A DNA stretch of 64,000 nucleotides from Meconema thalassinum (GCA_946902985.2 OX336388.2:229516467-229580466); one strand, 5' to 3'. Positions 34,350 to 46,712 are shown, numbered from the stretch's first letter. The notes: generated from the letters alone by a model not told the origin. Numbers and translations: made by a program.

Positions 34350-35403
34350 GTTGTAGTATAGAGAAAGCTTTTGATAATGTAAATTGGAACATTATGTTCA
34401 AAGCCCATAAAATTTGAACGTGGATTACAGAGATCGAAAAATCATTTACCATTTGTACAAGAACCAGACAGCACTTATTGGAAAGGAACCAATGGCCGCG
34501 AAAATAGGAAAAGGAGTAACACAAGGGTGCAGCCTTTCACCTCTGCTCTTCAATGTGTTTGTAGAAGAAGCAATAAAAGAATTTTCAGCAACATGCACAC
34601 ATGGAATAAAAATAATCGGTGAATTGTACCAAACAATACGTTTCGCAGATGACATTGCCATCGTAGCAGATGATGAGAAAAAACTAGAAATTGCATTACA
34701 TGAATTAAATGATCATCTAAGGGTAAAATGTAAAATGAAGATTAACAAAACAAAAACCAAGATAATGAAATGTTGTCGAGATGGTAGTCAGAACAGTAAT
34801 GTATGGTTAGAAGGAGAAAGATTCACTCAAGTAAATCTTTTCAAGTACTTGGGAAGCATTATTACTTCTGATAGGAGATGTGAAAAGGATATTCGCTCTC
34901 GAATAGCCCAGGCTAAAGAAGCTTTCAACAAAAAGAGAAGTCTCCTGACATCCAAAGCCATATCCCTACAAGTCAGAAAGCACTTCATTAAAAGCTACAT
35001 TTGGAGCATTGCGACCTATGGTTGCGAAACCTGGACACTATTGAAGGCCGACAAGAAACGATTATGGGCATTTGAAATGTGGTGCTGGCGACGAATGCTA
35101 CGGATACCTTGTACCCTAAGGCTAACTAATGAAGAGGTTCTAAGAAGAGCAGAAGAAACCATCAATCTGACAGAAACAATAAAAAAAAGAAATAATTGGA
35201 TAGGCCACCTACTCCGGCATTCACCATGATGCATCACACTGTTTGAAGGGAAAATGGAAGGCAAGGCAGGAAGAGGACGACCAAGATCAGTGTTCTTTGA
35301 TGACATCGGAGGAAGATGTCCGTACCACCTGATCAAACAGCGGGCTCAGGATAGAAGACCCTTGGACGAAGACATTCATGCTACCCTCCAACCGCTAGGT
35401 TGA
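34350..35403 (+). pseudogene. LINE reverse transcriptase, C-terminal half
   Basis: After a frameshifted IEKAFDNVNWN, one frame is open for 271 codons. It contains IGKGVTQGCSLSPLLFN, the RT active-site block RFADDIAIVAD (F-A-D-D), KINKTKTKIM, the FKYLGSIITSD motif, KSYIWSIATYGCETW, FEMWCWRRMLRIP, LTNEEVLRRAEE and NNWIGHLLRH. A TGA then interrupts the frame, and the following sequence continues as EGKMEGKAGRGRPR to a stop at about 35403. RT copies element RNA at the target site. The N-terminal endonuclease and first RT blocks are missing, so it is dead. It is the best-preserved RT fragment in the window. Confidence 0.9.
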
Positions 35404-35532
35404 GGAGAGAAAGAGGAAGTAGCTATATTATTGCTATTATTATACGCCTTTGAAAACACATATTACGCTCAGCATTGAAGAAGAACTACTATAGTCATAA
35501 GCGTTCCTTAGCGGTCTTTAATCATTAATAAT

Positions 35533-35684
35533 CCTTCAGACAGGCCACGGCCGCTTCCTTCCACATCCTTGCCCAGTTTCATTCATCTTCATCCATCCCA
35601 TCTCTCACCCCGACGCGCAGGTCGCCCACGGGCGTCGACTAAAAATACCCGCACTCGGACTCTCAGGAGGCCACACGACAAAAA
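35533..35684. mobile_element. SINE-like insertion with 12-bp target duplication
   Basis: ATCATTAATAAT occurs at 35521-35532 and 35685-35696. Between them lies ACAGGCCACGGCCGC, then CGACGCGCAGGTCGCCC, GGGCGTCGACTAAAAATACC and a short A tail. The body resembles a SINE 3' part; no A/B boxes are visible. Confidence 0.7.
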
Positions 35685-35720
35685 ATCATTAATAATATTG
35701 TTATTAATATATATGTTTTT

Positions 35721-36683
35721 AGCCTATTTTCATTTATGAAAAAAAAAAATAGGCTTATGAGATCACATTTTGTCCGTGTGTCTGTGTGTGCATGTGTGTG
35801 TGAGGATTTTTGTGTGTATCCCTCCTAATAACTTCTAATCGGCTGGAGCGATTTCTATGAAACTCGGTAAGTTTATAGCTCTATTCCGGGCGACCTCAAC
35901 CGTGCCCTTCAAATTTTGTTACGTCTCACCAATCCAACATGGCGGCTGTGCGAAATATTTCACCAGCATTCAATATCTCCGAAACTATTACCGATATCAC
36001 CATGGAATTTTGTACGGTGATAAAGGGCACTACTAAAAGTTCAGCTATGTAAATTTTGAAAACCTTGTAACTACAAAACCACATGGCGGCCAAGCGAAGT
36101 TGCGACTTTTAAATAGACTTTTCTCACGATTTAACCAACCAAACGCAATGAAACTTGGTACAGTATATGTCTATACACATTGTATTACACCGACCTGTAA
36201 CATCGTTCAATTGTTTACATAAACTCAAGATGGCGGCTGTGCAAATTTTAAAATTAAGTTTTTATTTCTTGTGTCGTAATCATGCGATCGAAATGAAAGT
36301 TTGAATAATCAACCTACGCAATAATTTTCCTTCAATGGTACATGACTCTATGGCCTATACATATAAAAATCCAACATGGCGACAATCCGAAACATTTAGA
36401 TGGATCTCAATATCTACGAATCTATTACAGAAATCAAACTGAACGTTTTAATGTTCATAGGAGCTATGAACATAAGTTCACCTATGGTTTTTCAATAACC
36501 TCGTTATCACAAATCCAACATGGCGGTGACGCGATGTATAAATATTCACATGGTCTTTCCTCGCAATTTAACTATCCGAGTGCAGGGACACTTGGTACAG
36601 GAAATCCTTATACAAATGTTAATCCACTGGCATCTAATTTTTTCAATTGTTTCCTCAACCACAAGATGGCAGCAGTGCGAAAT
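35721..36683 (+). mobile_element. Family B Helentron-like element, 3'-truncated
   Basis: It starts AGCCTATTTTCATTTATG, then ATAGGCTTATGAGATCAC, a GTGTGTGTG run and CTAATCGGCTGGAGCG. It runs parallel to 20465-21979 and stops near 36683, where a mariner end begins. Confidence 0.8.
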
Positions 36684-36748
36684 TTTAGCCGATGTAGTCA
36701 CCGGTTTGCGCATTCCAGCCTCCGGCTCGTTACTTCTTGAACGCACCT
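36684..36748 (-). mobile_element. mariner terminal fragment
   Basis: On the minus strand it reads GGTGCGTTCAAGAAGTAACG, then GCCGGAGGCTGGAATGCGC. This is the same as the 5' end of the mariner at 52644. Only about 65 bp remain. Confidence 0.7.
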
Positions 36749-36909
36749 TATATATTTGCCTAATGAAACAAAAATATCATCCGCTTAACCACTGCCCTTA
36801 GTTTGAAAAGTGTATCAAACAAAGGAGATGTTTTTCATGTTAGTAAGTTACAACAACATCAATTTCCGTTTTTCAGCCAAAGTCGAGTCGGGGCAAATAT
36901 GACACCCCT
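36749..36909. other. Unassigned spacer
   Basis: No motif was recognised. Confidence 0.3.
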
Positions 36910-37390
36910 ACACTGAACTCTGTCTGTCCAGCATCCTTCCTCTTACCCACTAAACTCCACTCCAGGTTCTGTTCTCTCACACTGTTCACCATACTGTAGG
37001 TCTTCCTCGTCCTCTGTCTCTCCATCACTTGTTTCGGCATTCATTCATCATTGATCCTTTTCACATGTCCAAACCATCTCAATCTGTTCTGCTCCAACTT
37101 CTGTACATTCACTTCCTTTCGAATGTCTTAATTCCTCACTGTGTCTCTCCTAGTCTTCTGTAACATACTCCCCAGAAATTTTATTTCGGCTGCCTGAATT
37201 CTACTTTCATCTCTTCTGATCATCGGGCAAGTTTCTACTCCATACGTAATTATTGGTAAGTAATAGGTCTTGTACACCACTTCTTTAGCCTTCAGTATGT
37301 CTTTATCCCACATTAACCCCCGAACCTGGTGATAGAAAATATTCCACATTGTATTTTCTTCTCCGATCCATAGAAAAAGTGAAGGCAAGG
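36910..37390 (-). pseudogene. LINE C-terminal fragment
   Basis: The minus strand reads VVYKTYYLPIITYGVETC, then RIQAAEIKFLGSMLQKTRR, and after a stop LEQNRLRWFGHVKRIND. This is the post-RT block of an insect LINE. It is interrupted by a stop near 37128 and is 5'-truncated. Confidence 0.8.
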
Positions 37391-37700
37391 TTTCTTAAAA
37401 CAGCTCTCTGTGTTGGAATAAACACAAAATCGAGATTGGTTCATGAAATGGCCAAAGAGACTTTCTATATTGATGACATAAAGGCAAGGTTCTTACTGCC
37501 ATCCACTCAAAATAGTGCCAAGGTACTTGAAGAGAGAAAAGAGACGCCATGTGGGACCGACACTGGACGGAGGCAAATCAAGAATTAAGGCATGTCATCA
37601 CAAGTTTAGCGGTTCATGGATTTCACCACAAACTATGTGCGAAGACACATTTCTATGAAGTAACAAAGGAGTTTGTGTGCTTTTTATGGTGAAGGATGTG
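37349..37700 (+). pseudogene. LINE/retroelement tail fragment
   Basis: The frame reads EKVKARFLKTALCVG, then KSRLVHEMAKETFYIDDIK and ARFLLPSTQ, followed after a frameshift by a segment like ELRHVITSLAVHGFHHKLC. I have seen this block at the 3' side of insect non-LTR element ORFs, but the clade is not certain. It is broken. Confidence 0.6.
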
Positions 37701-37940
37701 AACGCTATACATCAACTCATGCAGAAATAGGACAAAATCAGTTTTGGAGTATAGTAAAGATCTGTACCCCAAAAGAACCAACAGGAATTGTATTTTGACC
37801 ATTGGGCTGCAATTAAATTTATTATTATATTCTCTTGTTGATCTCCATTTCCAACGTTGCATTTTCCATCAATTCACTTTCTAAAAATTTGAAGTGCTCT
37901 AATACGTCCATATATATGTCTCCATTTTTAACAATCACAT

Positions 37941-37993
<53 letters not shown>

Positions 37994-38022
37994 TTGTTGG
38001 AAAGTATCTATATCTATCTATA
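37701..38022. other. Spacer with (TTTC)n microsatellite
   Basis: TTTC repeats occupy about 37941-37993. The rest is unassigned. Confidence 0.6.
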
Positions 38023-38750
38023 TCTCTACTTAGTATAAAACAAAGTCCCCGATTCTTGGATGTTACGGGTAAACTCGAAAACCACTGGATGGATTTTGAT
38101 GCGATTTTCACCATTCTTTAAAGGATATTTCGAGGATGATTTATGTAGAATATAATTCATTTATGGCCAAAGAAAGCCGAGCAGTAACGATTTCAGTGGA
38201 AAAGTCGAAAAGAAACCTGTCCTTCGAGCGCTTTGTAAGCTTACGCTGGGCAAACCGTTAAAAATATCTAAATACTATGAGTGTAAGAATTGTTCAGCAT
38301 GAACAGTTCTACAAAAAAGTCCGCGAGAGCATATGTCTATCTTCTATACATCGCCCACTGTAAGTGTTTTTACATTTAAATTTCTTCCAACCATCTCCAT
38401 TCAACTACTGAGGCGACAGTTTACGAGCTAGCTAAGGACGAGTCGATCATCCCTGTTACAGCCTAGCTAGCGGGCGAACCTATTGCCCCAGATACGGCCA
38501 GCAGCAAACCGTCGAGTCTGATAAGGGTGGTTGTGTTTGGAGTTTCCCTGGAATTGCAACTCGGGTTTTCTTCATTTCGCCTGCCAAACACAGTCAAGTG
38601 AAGATTGGACGGAAGGGGGATTTGAGTTTCATTCACCTCGCCATTCCCAGGAAGTGCAACTCTCATTTCGCCTGTGAACTTTCGTTCCCAAAATTCACAG
38701 TCAATTTAAGATTCCACGGAAGGGGGGTTATATTATATTAAATTATACTG
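38023..38750 (+). mobile_element. Helitron (family 1), 3'-truncated copy
   Basis: The 5' end is TCTCTACTTAGTATAAAAC, with A|TC at the junction as in Helitrons. It is followed by CCCCGATTCTTGGATG and CCACTGGATGGATTTTGATG, shared with the next copy. The 3' hairpin end is absent. Confidence 0.7.
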
Positions 38751-38762
38751 ATTGGCGTATAA

Positions 38763-39349
38763 TCTCTACATAGTATAAAACAAGTTCCCGATTCTTGGAT
38801 GACACGGATAATCTCGAGAACCACTGCATGGATTTTGATGCGGTTTTCACCATTCTGTAAAGAATATCTCGAGGAAGGTTTCTGTAGAAATAATTTACAT
38901 ATGATCAAAGGAAGCCAAGCATTAACGATTTCAGAGAAAAAGTTGAAAAAAAATCCTGGCGTCCGTACGCTTTTTAAGCTTACCCTGGTCAAACCGTTAA
39001 AATATCAATATACAATGAGTGTAAGAATTGTTCAGCATGAAAAGTTCTACAAAAACGTACGCGAGAGCACATCTCTATATTCAATATATCGTCCATTATA
39101 AGTGTTTTTAGATTGGACGGAAGGGGGAATTGTGTTTCATGCACCTCGCCATTTGTAAATTACGTCTGACAAGAATTTGTTGCTGATACATCTCCATGAT
39201 AATATAGTTAATAGACCAGTCAGTGTTTTTAACCCATCATGCCGAGACGTAAAACGGATATAGATCGTAGTTCATTGACATCGTAAAGATGCGCTTTTCA
39301 CGTAATGCATTCACAACTGTTCCCGGGCGAAGCCGGGCCAGGTTGCTAA
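38763..39349 (+). mobile_element. Helitron (family 1), complete non-autonomous copy
   Basis: It begins TCTCTACATAGTATAAAAC and ends with hairpin CCCGGGCGAAGCCGGG, then CCAGGTTG-CTAA, then T. A TC start, a GC-rich 3' hairpin and a CTRR end inserted before T are the hallmarks of canonical Helitrons. No Rep/helicase is encoded. Confidence 0.85.
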
Positions 39350-39771
39350 TATATAATACGCTAAGGTGTATGTTTCACAAAACTCAAGCTCCTAAACCAG
39401 AGGGAGTTAGAAGGTGTGGTTTGTACCGAAATCTTCCAAATCGTCTCAATAATACAGGAATAAACTTGTATTACTTGAAAAGTCAACGGAAATATATTTA
39501 TTAGTTAATAAAGTGCTTTTAAATAAATAAACAAGACGATAGCCCCTGGCAGAACTGTTTCACGTACAGCAATAGAGCTAGGTGGCTGGTCTGTACACAT
39601 GGGGCGCACACAACCAACAGCAGTGATGAATTGCTCTATGATTTTATAATTATCGACAATTTATTTCAAAAGTGCGTTTATACAAATAAACATATTTATA
39701 GAAGCCCGCATAACAGTAAAGCCTGGTGGGTGGTTTATACACATACGAGAGATGTCGCACGGGTCCACTAG
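39350..39771 (+). mobile_element. Helitron (family 2)
   Basis: It ends GCACGGGTCCACTAG before T and matches 61321-61618 along its length (TATAATACGCTAAGG, AAACCAGAGGGAGTTAG, GTCTGTACACATGGGG). It begins directly at the 3' end of the family 1 copy. The expected 5' TC is not seen here, though the other copy may start TCTTATTATATAATACG. Confidence 0.7.
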
Positions 39772-40009
39772 TGAAGAATAATTCCTTAAAAGATGACAGT
39801 TTCATAAAGCCCTGATTTTATAAAATGTAGAATATGTTGAGTTAAGATCAAAATGCTTGGAAACAAAATTACAATTATCACACAAGAGAAAAGTTGCATT
39901 GCGTTTTAATATATTTTAACAAAAGGTTTGCTGTTGACAGACGTTTACAGCTGTTTTAACATATTTATAACTTTAGTTTAGAGGTTTATTTATTTATTTA
40001 TTTTTTAAT
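39772..40009. other. AT-rich spacer
   Basis: No feature was recognised. Confidence 0.35.
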
Positions 40010-40145
40010 CATTGCCCCAGAGGAGTGCGACAGGCTTCGGCAGCCGGCACATTTCATATCCTCGCCGCTGGATGGGGCTTCATTCATTCCATTCCTGACC
40101 CGGTCGGAGACTGGATGCAGGCTGTGGATTTTCATTTTCATTTAT
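40010..40145 (+). mobile_element. SINE body fragment
   Basis: AATCATTGCCCCAGAGGAG to AGGCTGTGGATTTTC matches the body of the SINE at 30472-30985. It is flanked by TTTATTTATTTA-like sequence on both sides. Confidence 0.75.
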
Positions 40146-40176
40146 TTATTTATCGTATGGCATACATGAAAATTAT

Positions 40177-40725
40177 TTACAATTTAACATCAAGTTCCGA
40201 AACGTAATGAAGTGCCTGTGGTGTCCCTAGGAAGAGGTCGCTGAAGTCACCACCGTATGATGTTTGTGGGCATTCCTGAACTAGGTGCCGAACAGTCTGT
40301 CTTTCAGCACCGCACTCACAACATGACGAAGACTTTTTCCTCCACTTGTACAGGAGATCGCCGCATACACCGTGATTGGTCCGGATTCTATTTAATTTTG
40401 ACCAGGTCTTTCTGGGCTGAGTGAACCCTGGCACCTGCTCAGTTATGCATGGTATTACTGTACTCTCTGGAGGGGCAAACGAATTCCAATCAGAAGACCA
40501 TCTCTCAATCAGGTTGAATTTGTTAGTTGCAAGATTCTCCGCTGTGCAGATAGGAGGATGTCTTGAACGTAATCGTTTCACATGTAGATCACCAATGTCT
40601 CCATGGATTGGTAGTTGTTTGTTGGTCTGGATCTTTCTATATTCTCTTATCAAAATGTTGCATCGCCGCAAATGAGGAGGTGGGATGTGGCTGAGAATAG
40701 GAAGCCATTGTGTAGGAGTTGAAGT
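40177..40725 (-). pseudogene. LINE C-terminal zinc-knuckle region
   Basis: The minus-strand frame of 164 codons contains TWSKLNRIRTNHGVCGDLLYK, then CCECGAERQTVRHLVQECP (C-x-C-x6-H-x4-C). This Cys-Cys-His-Cys region with preceding LNRIRT-H-G lies after the RT/RNase region of Jockey- or R1-like non-LTR elements. Upstream the frame extends to about 40725 through PILSHIPPPHLRRCN. It is 5'-truncated, with a stop soon after the finger. Gene frame otherwise intact. Confidence 0.8.
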
Positions 40726-41604
40726 TTAGAGGTAATGAAGTTAAACTGACCTGTACGCAATGTTGCTTGAAATTATATTAAATATTTTGTACACACAACA
40801 GAAATGTTATAACACATTTTGTCTTTTACACATCTGAAATGTTTCGTCCGTATGAGTCCACATAAACTACCGTAGCTTTGTGCATCTCCTTTCCTCCTTG
40901 CCTAAGTAAATAATTAAATGTTGGTAACAGTTGATGACAGAAAATTATAATACAGAAAATGTGACAAACGTTGTTTTTTTGTTTTATTTTTTTAAGAGTG
41001 AGAGAGGGAGGGGCTGTTTGTCATATACTGTTTGGTGTAGTGGTACTACTGGTGGTGGAAACCCCATTAACACAGAAGACATGTAAGTGTCATGCTCAGA
41101 AGTGAGGGCAAAACGTATGAAGACTCAGACATGCGTAAGGTAATGGTTCAACCTCGCAAAGTGAGCAAAGGGAGAAGAGATGGGGAACTAAATATGACAG
41201 GGTGAGATAAACAGAGCGGTTAGAGAAAGAACAGGAAATAGCGAAAAGTGTGAGAATGAGAGGGGTTGGAATAAAGAGGGAGAGAGACAGAGATTGAAAG
41301 AAAGAAAAAGAGGATATTATTTAATACATTTTTTTTGTTTTCTCTTATAAAAAATAGTAGGCTATAGAGAAAGGGAAAAAAGTCTGTTACAGGACATCGG
41401 ACGACGCTGGACAAACGGGTAACGAATAATGCGGGATTAACTGTCCATCTGTCTGTCTGTCAGAACATCTGACAGGAGCAGCAAGGAGCATTCAGCCTGG
41501 CTATGAGCTGCAAGAAGGCAGATGAGTATACATAATTATATGTGAAATGAACTAATATTTATTAAAGTTAACTTGTAAATCTCACTGGCCTAATGCGTGT
41601 GTCT
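40726..41604. other. No gene recognised
   Basis: Purine-rich GAGAGAGGGAG-like stretches occur at 40995-41300. There is no motif and no repeat ends that I can support. Confidence 0.35.
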
Positions 41605-41720
41605 GTTTGAGTCTTGTGTCATTTGACTGATGCAGCTGTCCTTACCTCCCTGTCCTGAGATAGACGTATCATCTCTACACAGCTACCACACCCTACATCC
41701 GAGACAATTTGTTTAATATC
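41605..41720 (-). mobile_element. LINE 3' tail (29310-29940 family)
   Basis: On the plus strand it reads GTTTGAGTCTTG, then TGTCCTGAGATAGACG and CTACCACACCCTACATCC, the inverse of the family's tail. Confidence 0.65.
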
Positions 41721-41724
41721 AGAC

Positions 41725-42003
41725 ACAGTTAAACTATGGAAAATAAACGTGAAGAAACGGAAAACTAAAGCAATGGTAGTTCGGAAAAATATGGAAGTAA
41801 TTAAAACCAATATAACAATTGATGACTTGAGAATATTGACCAATTGAAACAATTTTGTTATCTCGGTAGTATAATCACAGAAGACAATAGATGCTTAATG
41901 GAAGTGAAGAGAAGGATTGCATTGGCAAAACAGGCATTTATGACTAAGAAAAACATTGTGCTGTATTCTCAAGAGCCTAGCAATACCAATGGTGTTAATT
42001 TTT
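41725..42003 (+). pseudogene. LINE fragment after the RT active site
   Basis: The frame reads LWKINVKKRKTKAMVVRK, and after a 1-bp shift QLKQFCYLGSIITEDNRC, VKRRIALAKQAFMTKKNI. It is cut at 42004 by a Helentron-like element. Confidence 0.75.
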
Positions 42004-43411
42004 AGCCTACTTTTCACATTTTGCAAAAATGAGGAAAAAGTAGTCTTATGAGATCGGGCAAATGTGTGTCTGTCTGTGTGTCTGTCTGTCTGTCTGTCCT
42101 TCTGTCTGTCTGTCTGGCTGTGTGTGTGTCCCCCCCTATCAACTCCTAAACGGCTGCAGCAATCAAAACCAAATTTAGTATGAGTAAAGATGTGCACCGG
42201 AATAGCTCACGTCCATATTTGAAAATGATGTCAGTGCTACCAACTGCTGAAAAAACGCACTAGAAATTTGAGCTCCATGTTGGATATCCTGCAAGGTATG
42301 CATAGGAGCTATTCCAAAATTGGCACACATGTAGATAATACTATTTCAGTTTAATTTCCAGGAGGCCAACCATGACAGTGTTGCCAAAATAATTTTAAGC
42401 CTTCTGATAGGTCCAATGTTTAAATGCATATAACTTCTACACTATCAACTGGATTTCAACCAAATTTTGTATGTAATATCTGTACATAAACAGATATGAC
42501 TGAGCGTATTCTTAAGAGCCACCAGGGCTGCCAACTGTTAATAATTGCTCTCTCTATTTTTTTATACAAATACCAATATATCAGAATGTGTGCAAGCCGA
42601 CAGCTTTAAACTATGCACACGTATAGTACCTGACATGTTTGATTAATTTTGGAGTAACTTATATACGTCAGTTCTACCAACATGATTCTAAGCCTGCTGA
42701 TAGGGCCAATATTTAAATACATGTAACTTCTATACTATCAGTAGGATTTCATCCAAATTTCGCATGTGCTATGTGTAACATATCAGATATGACTATAAGT
42801 ATTCTTCAGTGCAATCAGGGCTGCCAACTGTTAATAAAAGCTGTCTATATTGTTTACCCTAATATCAATATATCAGAAAGTATGCAAGCCAACAGCTCTA
42901 TACTTTGCACACGTATAGCACCTGACATTCTAGATTAATTTGGAGTAATTAATACAAGGCAGTGCTGACAACATGATTCTATGCCTGCTGATATGTCCAA
43001 TTTTAAAATACATGTAACTTCTATACTAACAAATGGATTTCATCCAAAATTGGCACAACAAGATATCATAATATTTCAGATTATTTCTGACCAGCACACG
43101 CATGGTATTGTTGGCAACATGCTTTTACGCGTGCTGATAGATCCAGTGTCTAACTGCAAGTAACGTCCATTGGACTTCAACCAAATTTTGTATTCTGTAC
43201 CTTAAGAGATGGAACTAAGAATATATTCAGTCACCAGGGCTGCCAACTGTAGTGCTCTATTAGGCTACATTACACCAGGTATATTTTGAACTAATTAGAT
43301 ATTTCGATATTACCAACTTAATTTCGTCATTATTCTAGATAGGTTCATATTCTGTAGAATAATCATTGGCATGAAAAGTAGGCTGTATAGTTCTTAACGG
43401 AACTTCTTGTT
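42004..43411 (+). mobile_element. Helentron/DINE-1-like element, family A
   Basis: AGCCTACTTTTCACATTTTG stem, GTCT microsatellite, C run, CAGGGCTGCCAACTG repeats, terminal AACGGAACTTCTTGTT. It has full length and no ORF. Confidence 0.85.
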
Positions 43412-43498
43412 ACTGATGTGCACTCACATTACTTCTCATGAGTAATATGTTCTTTTTCGCCTCATTTCATCCATTCACTCATCATTTTATGTATTTTT

Positions 43499-44915
43499 AG
43501 CCTACTTTTCACATTTTGCAAAAATGAGGAAAAAGTAGACTTATGAGATCGGGCAAATGTGTGTCTGTCTGTCTGTCTGTCTGTCTGTCCTTCTGTCTGT
43601 CTGTCTGGCTGTGTGTGTGTCCCCCCCCTATCAACTCCTAAACGGCTGCAGCTATCGAAACAAAATTTGGTAGGAGTAAAGATCTATACCTGAATATCTC
43701 ACGGCCATATTTGAAAATTATGTCAGTGCTACCAACTGCTAAAAAATTCCAATTGAAATTTGAGCTCCATGTTGGATATCTTGGAAAGTATGAATGGGAG
43801 CTATTTCAAAACTGGCACACGTACAGATCATAATATTTCAGTTTAATTTCCAGGAGGCTAAACATGGCAGTGTTGCCAAAATGATTATAAGCCTCCTGAT
43901 AGGTCCAATTTTCAAATGCATATAACTTCTATACTATCAATTGGAATTCAACCAAATTTCGTATGTTGTATGTGTACATAACCAGATTTGACTGAGCGTA
44001 TTCTTCAGACCTACCAGGGCTGCCAACTGTTAATAAATGCTCCTAATTTATTTTATCCAAATACCAATATATCAGAAAGTATGCAAGCCGACAGCTTTAA
44101 ACTATGCACACGTATAGTCCCTGACATTCTATATTAATTTGGAGTAACTTATATACGTCAGTGCTACCAACATGATTCTAAGCCTGCTGACAGGTCCAAC
44201 TTTAAATACATGTAACATCCATACCATCATTTGGATTTCAACCAAATTTCGTATGTGCTATGTGTACCATAACAGATAAGACTATGCGTATTCTAAGGAG
44301 CAACCAGTGCTGCCAACTGTTAATATGTGCTGTCCCTATTTTTGTTACCCTAATATCAATATATCAGAAAGTATGCAAGCCAATAGCTCTAAACTTTGCA
44401 CACGTATACTACCTGGCATTCTAGACGAATTTGGAGAAATTAATATACGTCAGTGCTACCAACATGATTCTAAGCCTGCTGACAGGTCCAATTTAATATG
44501 CATGTAACTTCTATACTAACTAATGGATTTCATTCAAAATTGGCACAACAATAGATCATATTATTTCAGATTATTTCTGACCAATACATGCATGACATTG
44601 TTGCCAACATGATTTTACGCGCGCTGTTAGATCCAATGTTTAACTGCATGTAACGTCCATGCTATTCATTGGACTTCAACCAAATTTTGTATTTTGTACC
44701 TTAAGAGACGGAACTAAGATTATATTCAGTCATCAGGGCTGCCAACTGTAGTGCTCTATTAGGATACATTATGCCAGGTATACAGTATTTCGAACTAATT
44801 GGAAATTTCGATATTAGCAACTTAATTTCGTCATTATTCTAGATAGGTTCATATTCTGTAGAATAATCATTGGCATGAAAAGTAGGCTGTATAGTTCTTC
44901 ACGGAACTTCTTGTT
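43499..44915 (+). mobile_element. Helentron/DINE-1-like element, family A
   Basis: It has the same layout as the preceding copy and the same orientation, with 87 bp between them. The 3' hairpin is AGTTC-TTCACG-GAACT, then TCTTGTT. Confidence 0.85.
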
Positions 44916-45041
44916 TATTATGATATCTTTAATTATGCTGGATTTTGCAACTTAATTTATGGCTGAAGAAGGGACCAGTACTAGAGGCCCCGAAACATGT
45001 ACCATATAATAGCAAGTTTATAACTTGTTGTAAATAAATGT

Positions 45042-45389
45042 TTTTTTTTTTTTTTTTTTTTTAGCGTATGGCTTTTAGTGCCGGGAGTGTCCGAGGACAT
45101 GTTCGGCTCGCCAGTTTTGTAGCTGCTTCGGGACGGACACCCAATGGGTGAGCTACAAGTACCGTTGGGGAGGGAAGGAGGGAAGTTGGAATGTAAGGAC
45201 GAGGAGTTGGAAGGTAGCGGCTGTGGCCTATAGTTAGGGACCAACCCCGGCATTTGCCTGGAAGGAAGATGGGAAACCACAGAAGACCATCTTCAAGGTT
45301 GCCGGCGGGGGGATTCGAACCTCCTCGCCTCCCGGATGTGAGCGACTGCCATCAGTCATGCCGTAACCACCACGGCTAACTCACCCGGT
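45042..45389 (-). mobile_element. tRNA-derived SINE with poly(A) tail
   Basis: On the minus strand it starts CCGGGTGAGTTAGCCGTGG, with B box GAGGTTCGAATCCCCC, and ends CTCCCGGCACTAAAAGCC followed by about 20 A's (plus-strand T run 45042-45062). AATAAATGT flanks both sides (45033-45041 and 45390-45398) as a target duplication. Confidence 0.85.
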
Positions 45390-45745
45390 AATAAATGTAT
45401 TGACTAGGCGGAACAGTTTCTCCTTTGTTATAAGAAACACATTTTATCCAGCAAACATATGAATATAAATGTAAGACAATCCTTTGCAAAATCATTTGTA
45501 TGGAGTACCCTGCTCTATGGAAGTGAAAGTTGGACTCTGGGTGAATTGGAAAAGAATCGACTTGAAGCTGCTGAAATGTGGAAATGGCGGAAATGACAAG
45601 AACGAGCTGGATGAAAAGAGAAACCAACCTGGAAGTCTTAAGGGAAGTCAAAGAAGAGAGAAGATTAATGAAGGAAATGGGAAAGAGAACAAGTAGTTCC
45701 GTGAAGAACTATACAGCCTATTTTCATATATCCTACTTACGTTAA

Positions 45746-46712
45746 AACCTTATATAGGTCTTTGGGATACTGTCTTCCCACCATGTATTTATAGAACTGT
45801 GTTAGGGAGAGAATCTTCCCACCCAGTTCATTTCAAGTAGTTCTTCAATAAAAACACCTTCTTCTGTAAAACAATTCATTTCTTTCGCTCAACACAACCG
45901 AACTGGCGAGCACGTGCACTGTGGAGACCACTGGGATATATGCTTCCCACCTTTGGTTTCTGATGACAGTATACATCAAATTAATGGGTTTTGAATATTT
46001 CTCTGCATCTAGCTTGTGGATACATTGAATTGCTCGCCAGTTCAGTTGTGTTGAGTGAAAGAAATGAATTGTTTTACAGAAGAAGGTGTTTTTATTGAAG
46101 ATAAGAGATTTGTAAACGTTGGTCTATAACTGAAATACAATGTTAATAATGGTTTTGATCACTTGAGTAAATATATTACAGCTAGAATGGAAGTTATTAT
46201 AGAATTATTATAGAATATAAGATTTTTAAAATTAATTTTCTGTGTTTTTAGTAAATACTATTTTGAAATTATTGAATTATATTCGAATATAAGTTACTAA
46301 CTTTTAACATTCCAAAATCACTTTTATATTTTTTGTGCAGTTTTCGGCAAAGATGATATAGGTCACTGACCTTGTTTTGCGTGGGAATTACGGGGATTTC
46401 TTAAATTATAGAGCCTGATGGGTGTTTTTATACATTATATCCTGTTAAATAAACCTCATTATTGAGTGATAAACAGAGTATCATCATAATTTGGAGCTGG
46501 GAGATTATTACCCCATTGCTCATTTAAGAAAACATACTGTCGGGTGTGGGCAGTGGGATAATAATTTCCCACCCCATATTTCATAAAATAAAATCCACAC
46601 CCATAAAATTGTTGCATATTCGTACTCATCTATCACCCCCAAGTACAAATGTGCAAACAAACAAAAAATAAGCAAGTATTTTATACCCCCAGTCTTTTGC
46701 CCTATAAAGGGT
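45746..46712. mobile_element. piggyBac-like (TTAA) insertion
   Basis: Left: TTAA then AACCTTATATAGG. Right, inverted: TTAC then CCTTTATAGGG. The uninterrupted family B sequence has a single TTAA here. The ends resemble CCYTTATAGG-type piggyBac termini, so a piggyBac MITE is likely, though the right TTAA has mutated. No ORF. It contains an inverted repeat at 45838-46103. Confidence 0.6.
45838..46103. repeat. Inverted repeat, ~70-bp arms
   Basis: 45845-45915 (ACACCTTCTTCTGTAAAAC, CAATTCATTTCTTTCGC, GAACTGGCGAGCA) returns inverted at 46028-46100 with two or three mismatches. Confidence 0.85.

Noticed and set aside
34414..35229. Host gene with 271 codons
   Set aside because: F-A-D-D and the downstream blocks identify it as a LINE reverse transcriptase fragment.
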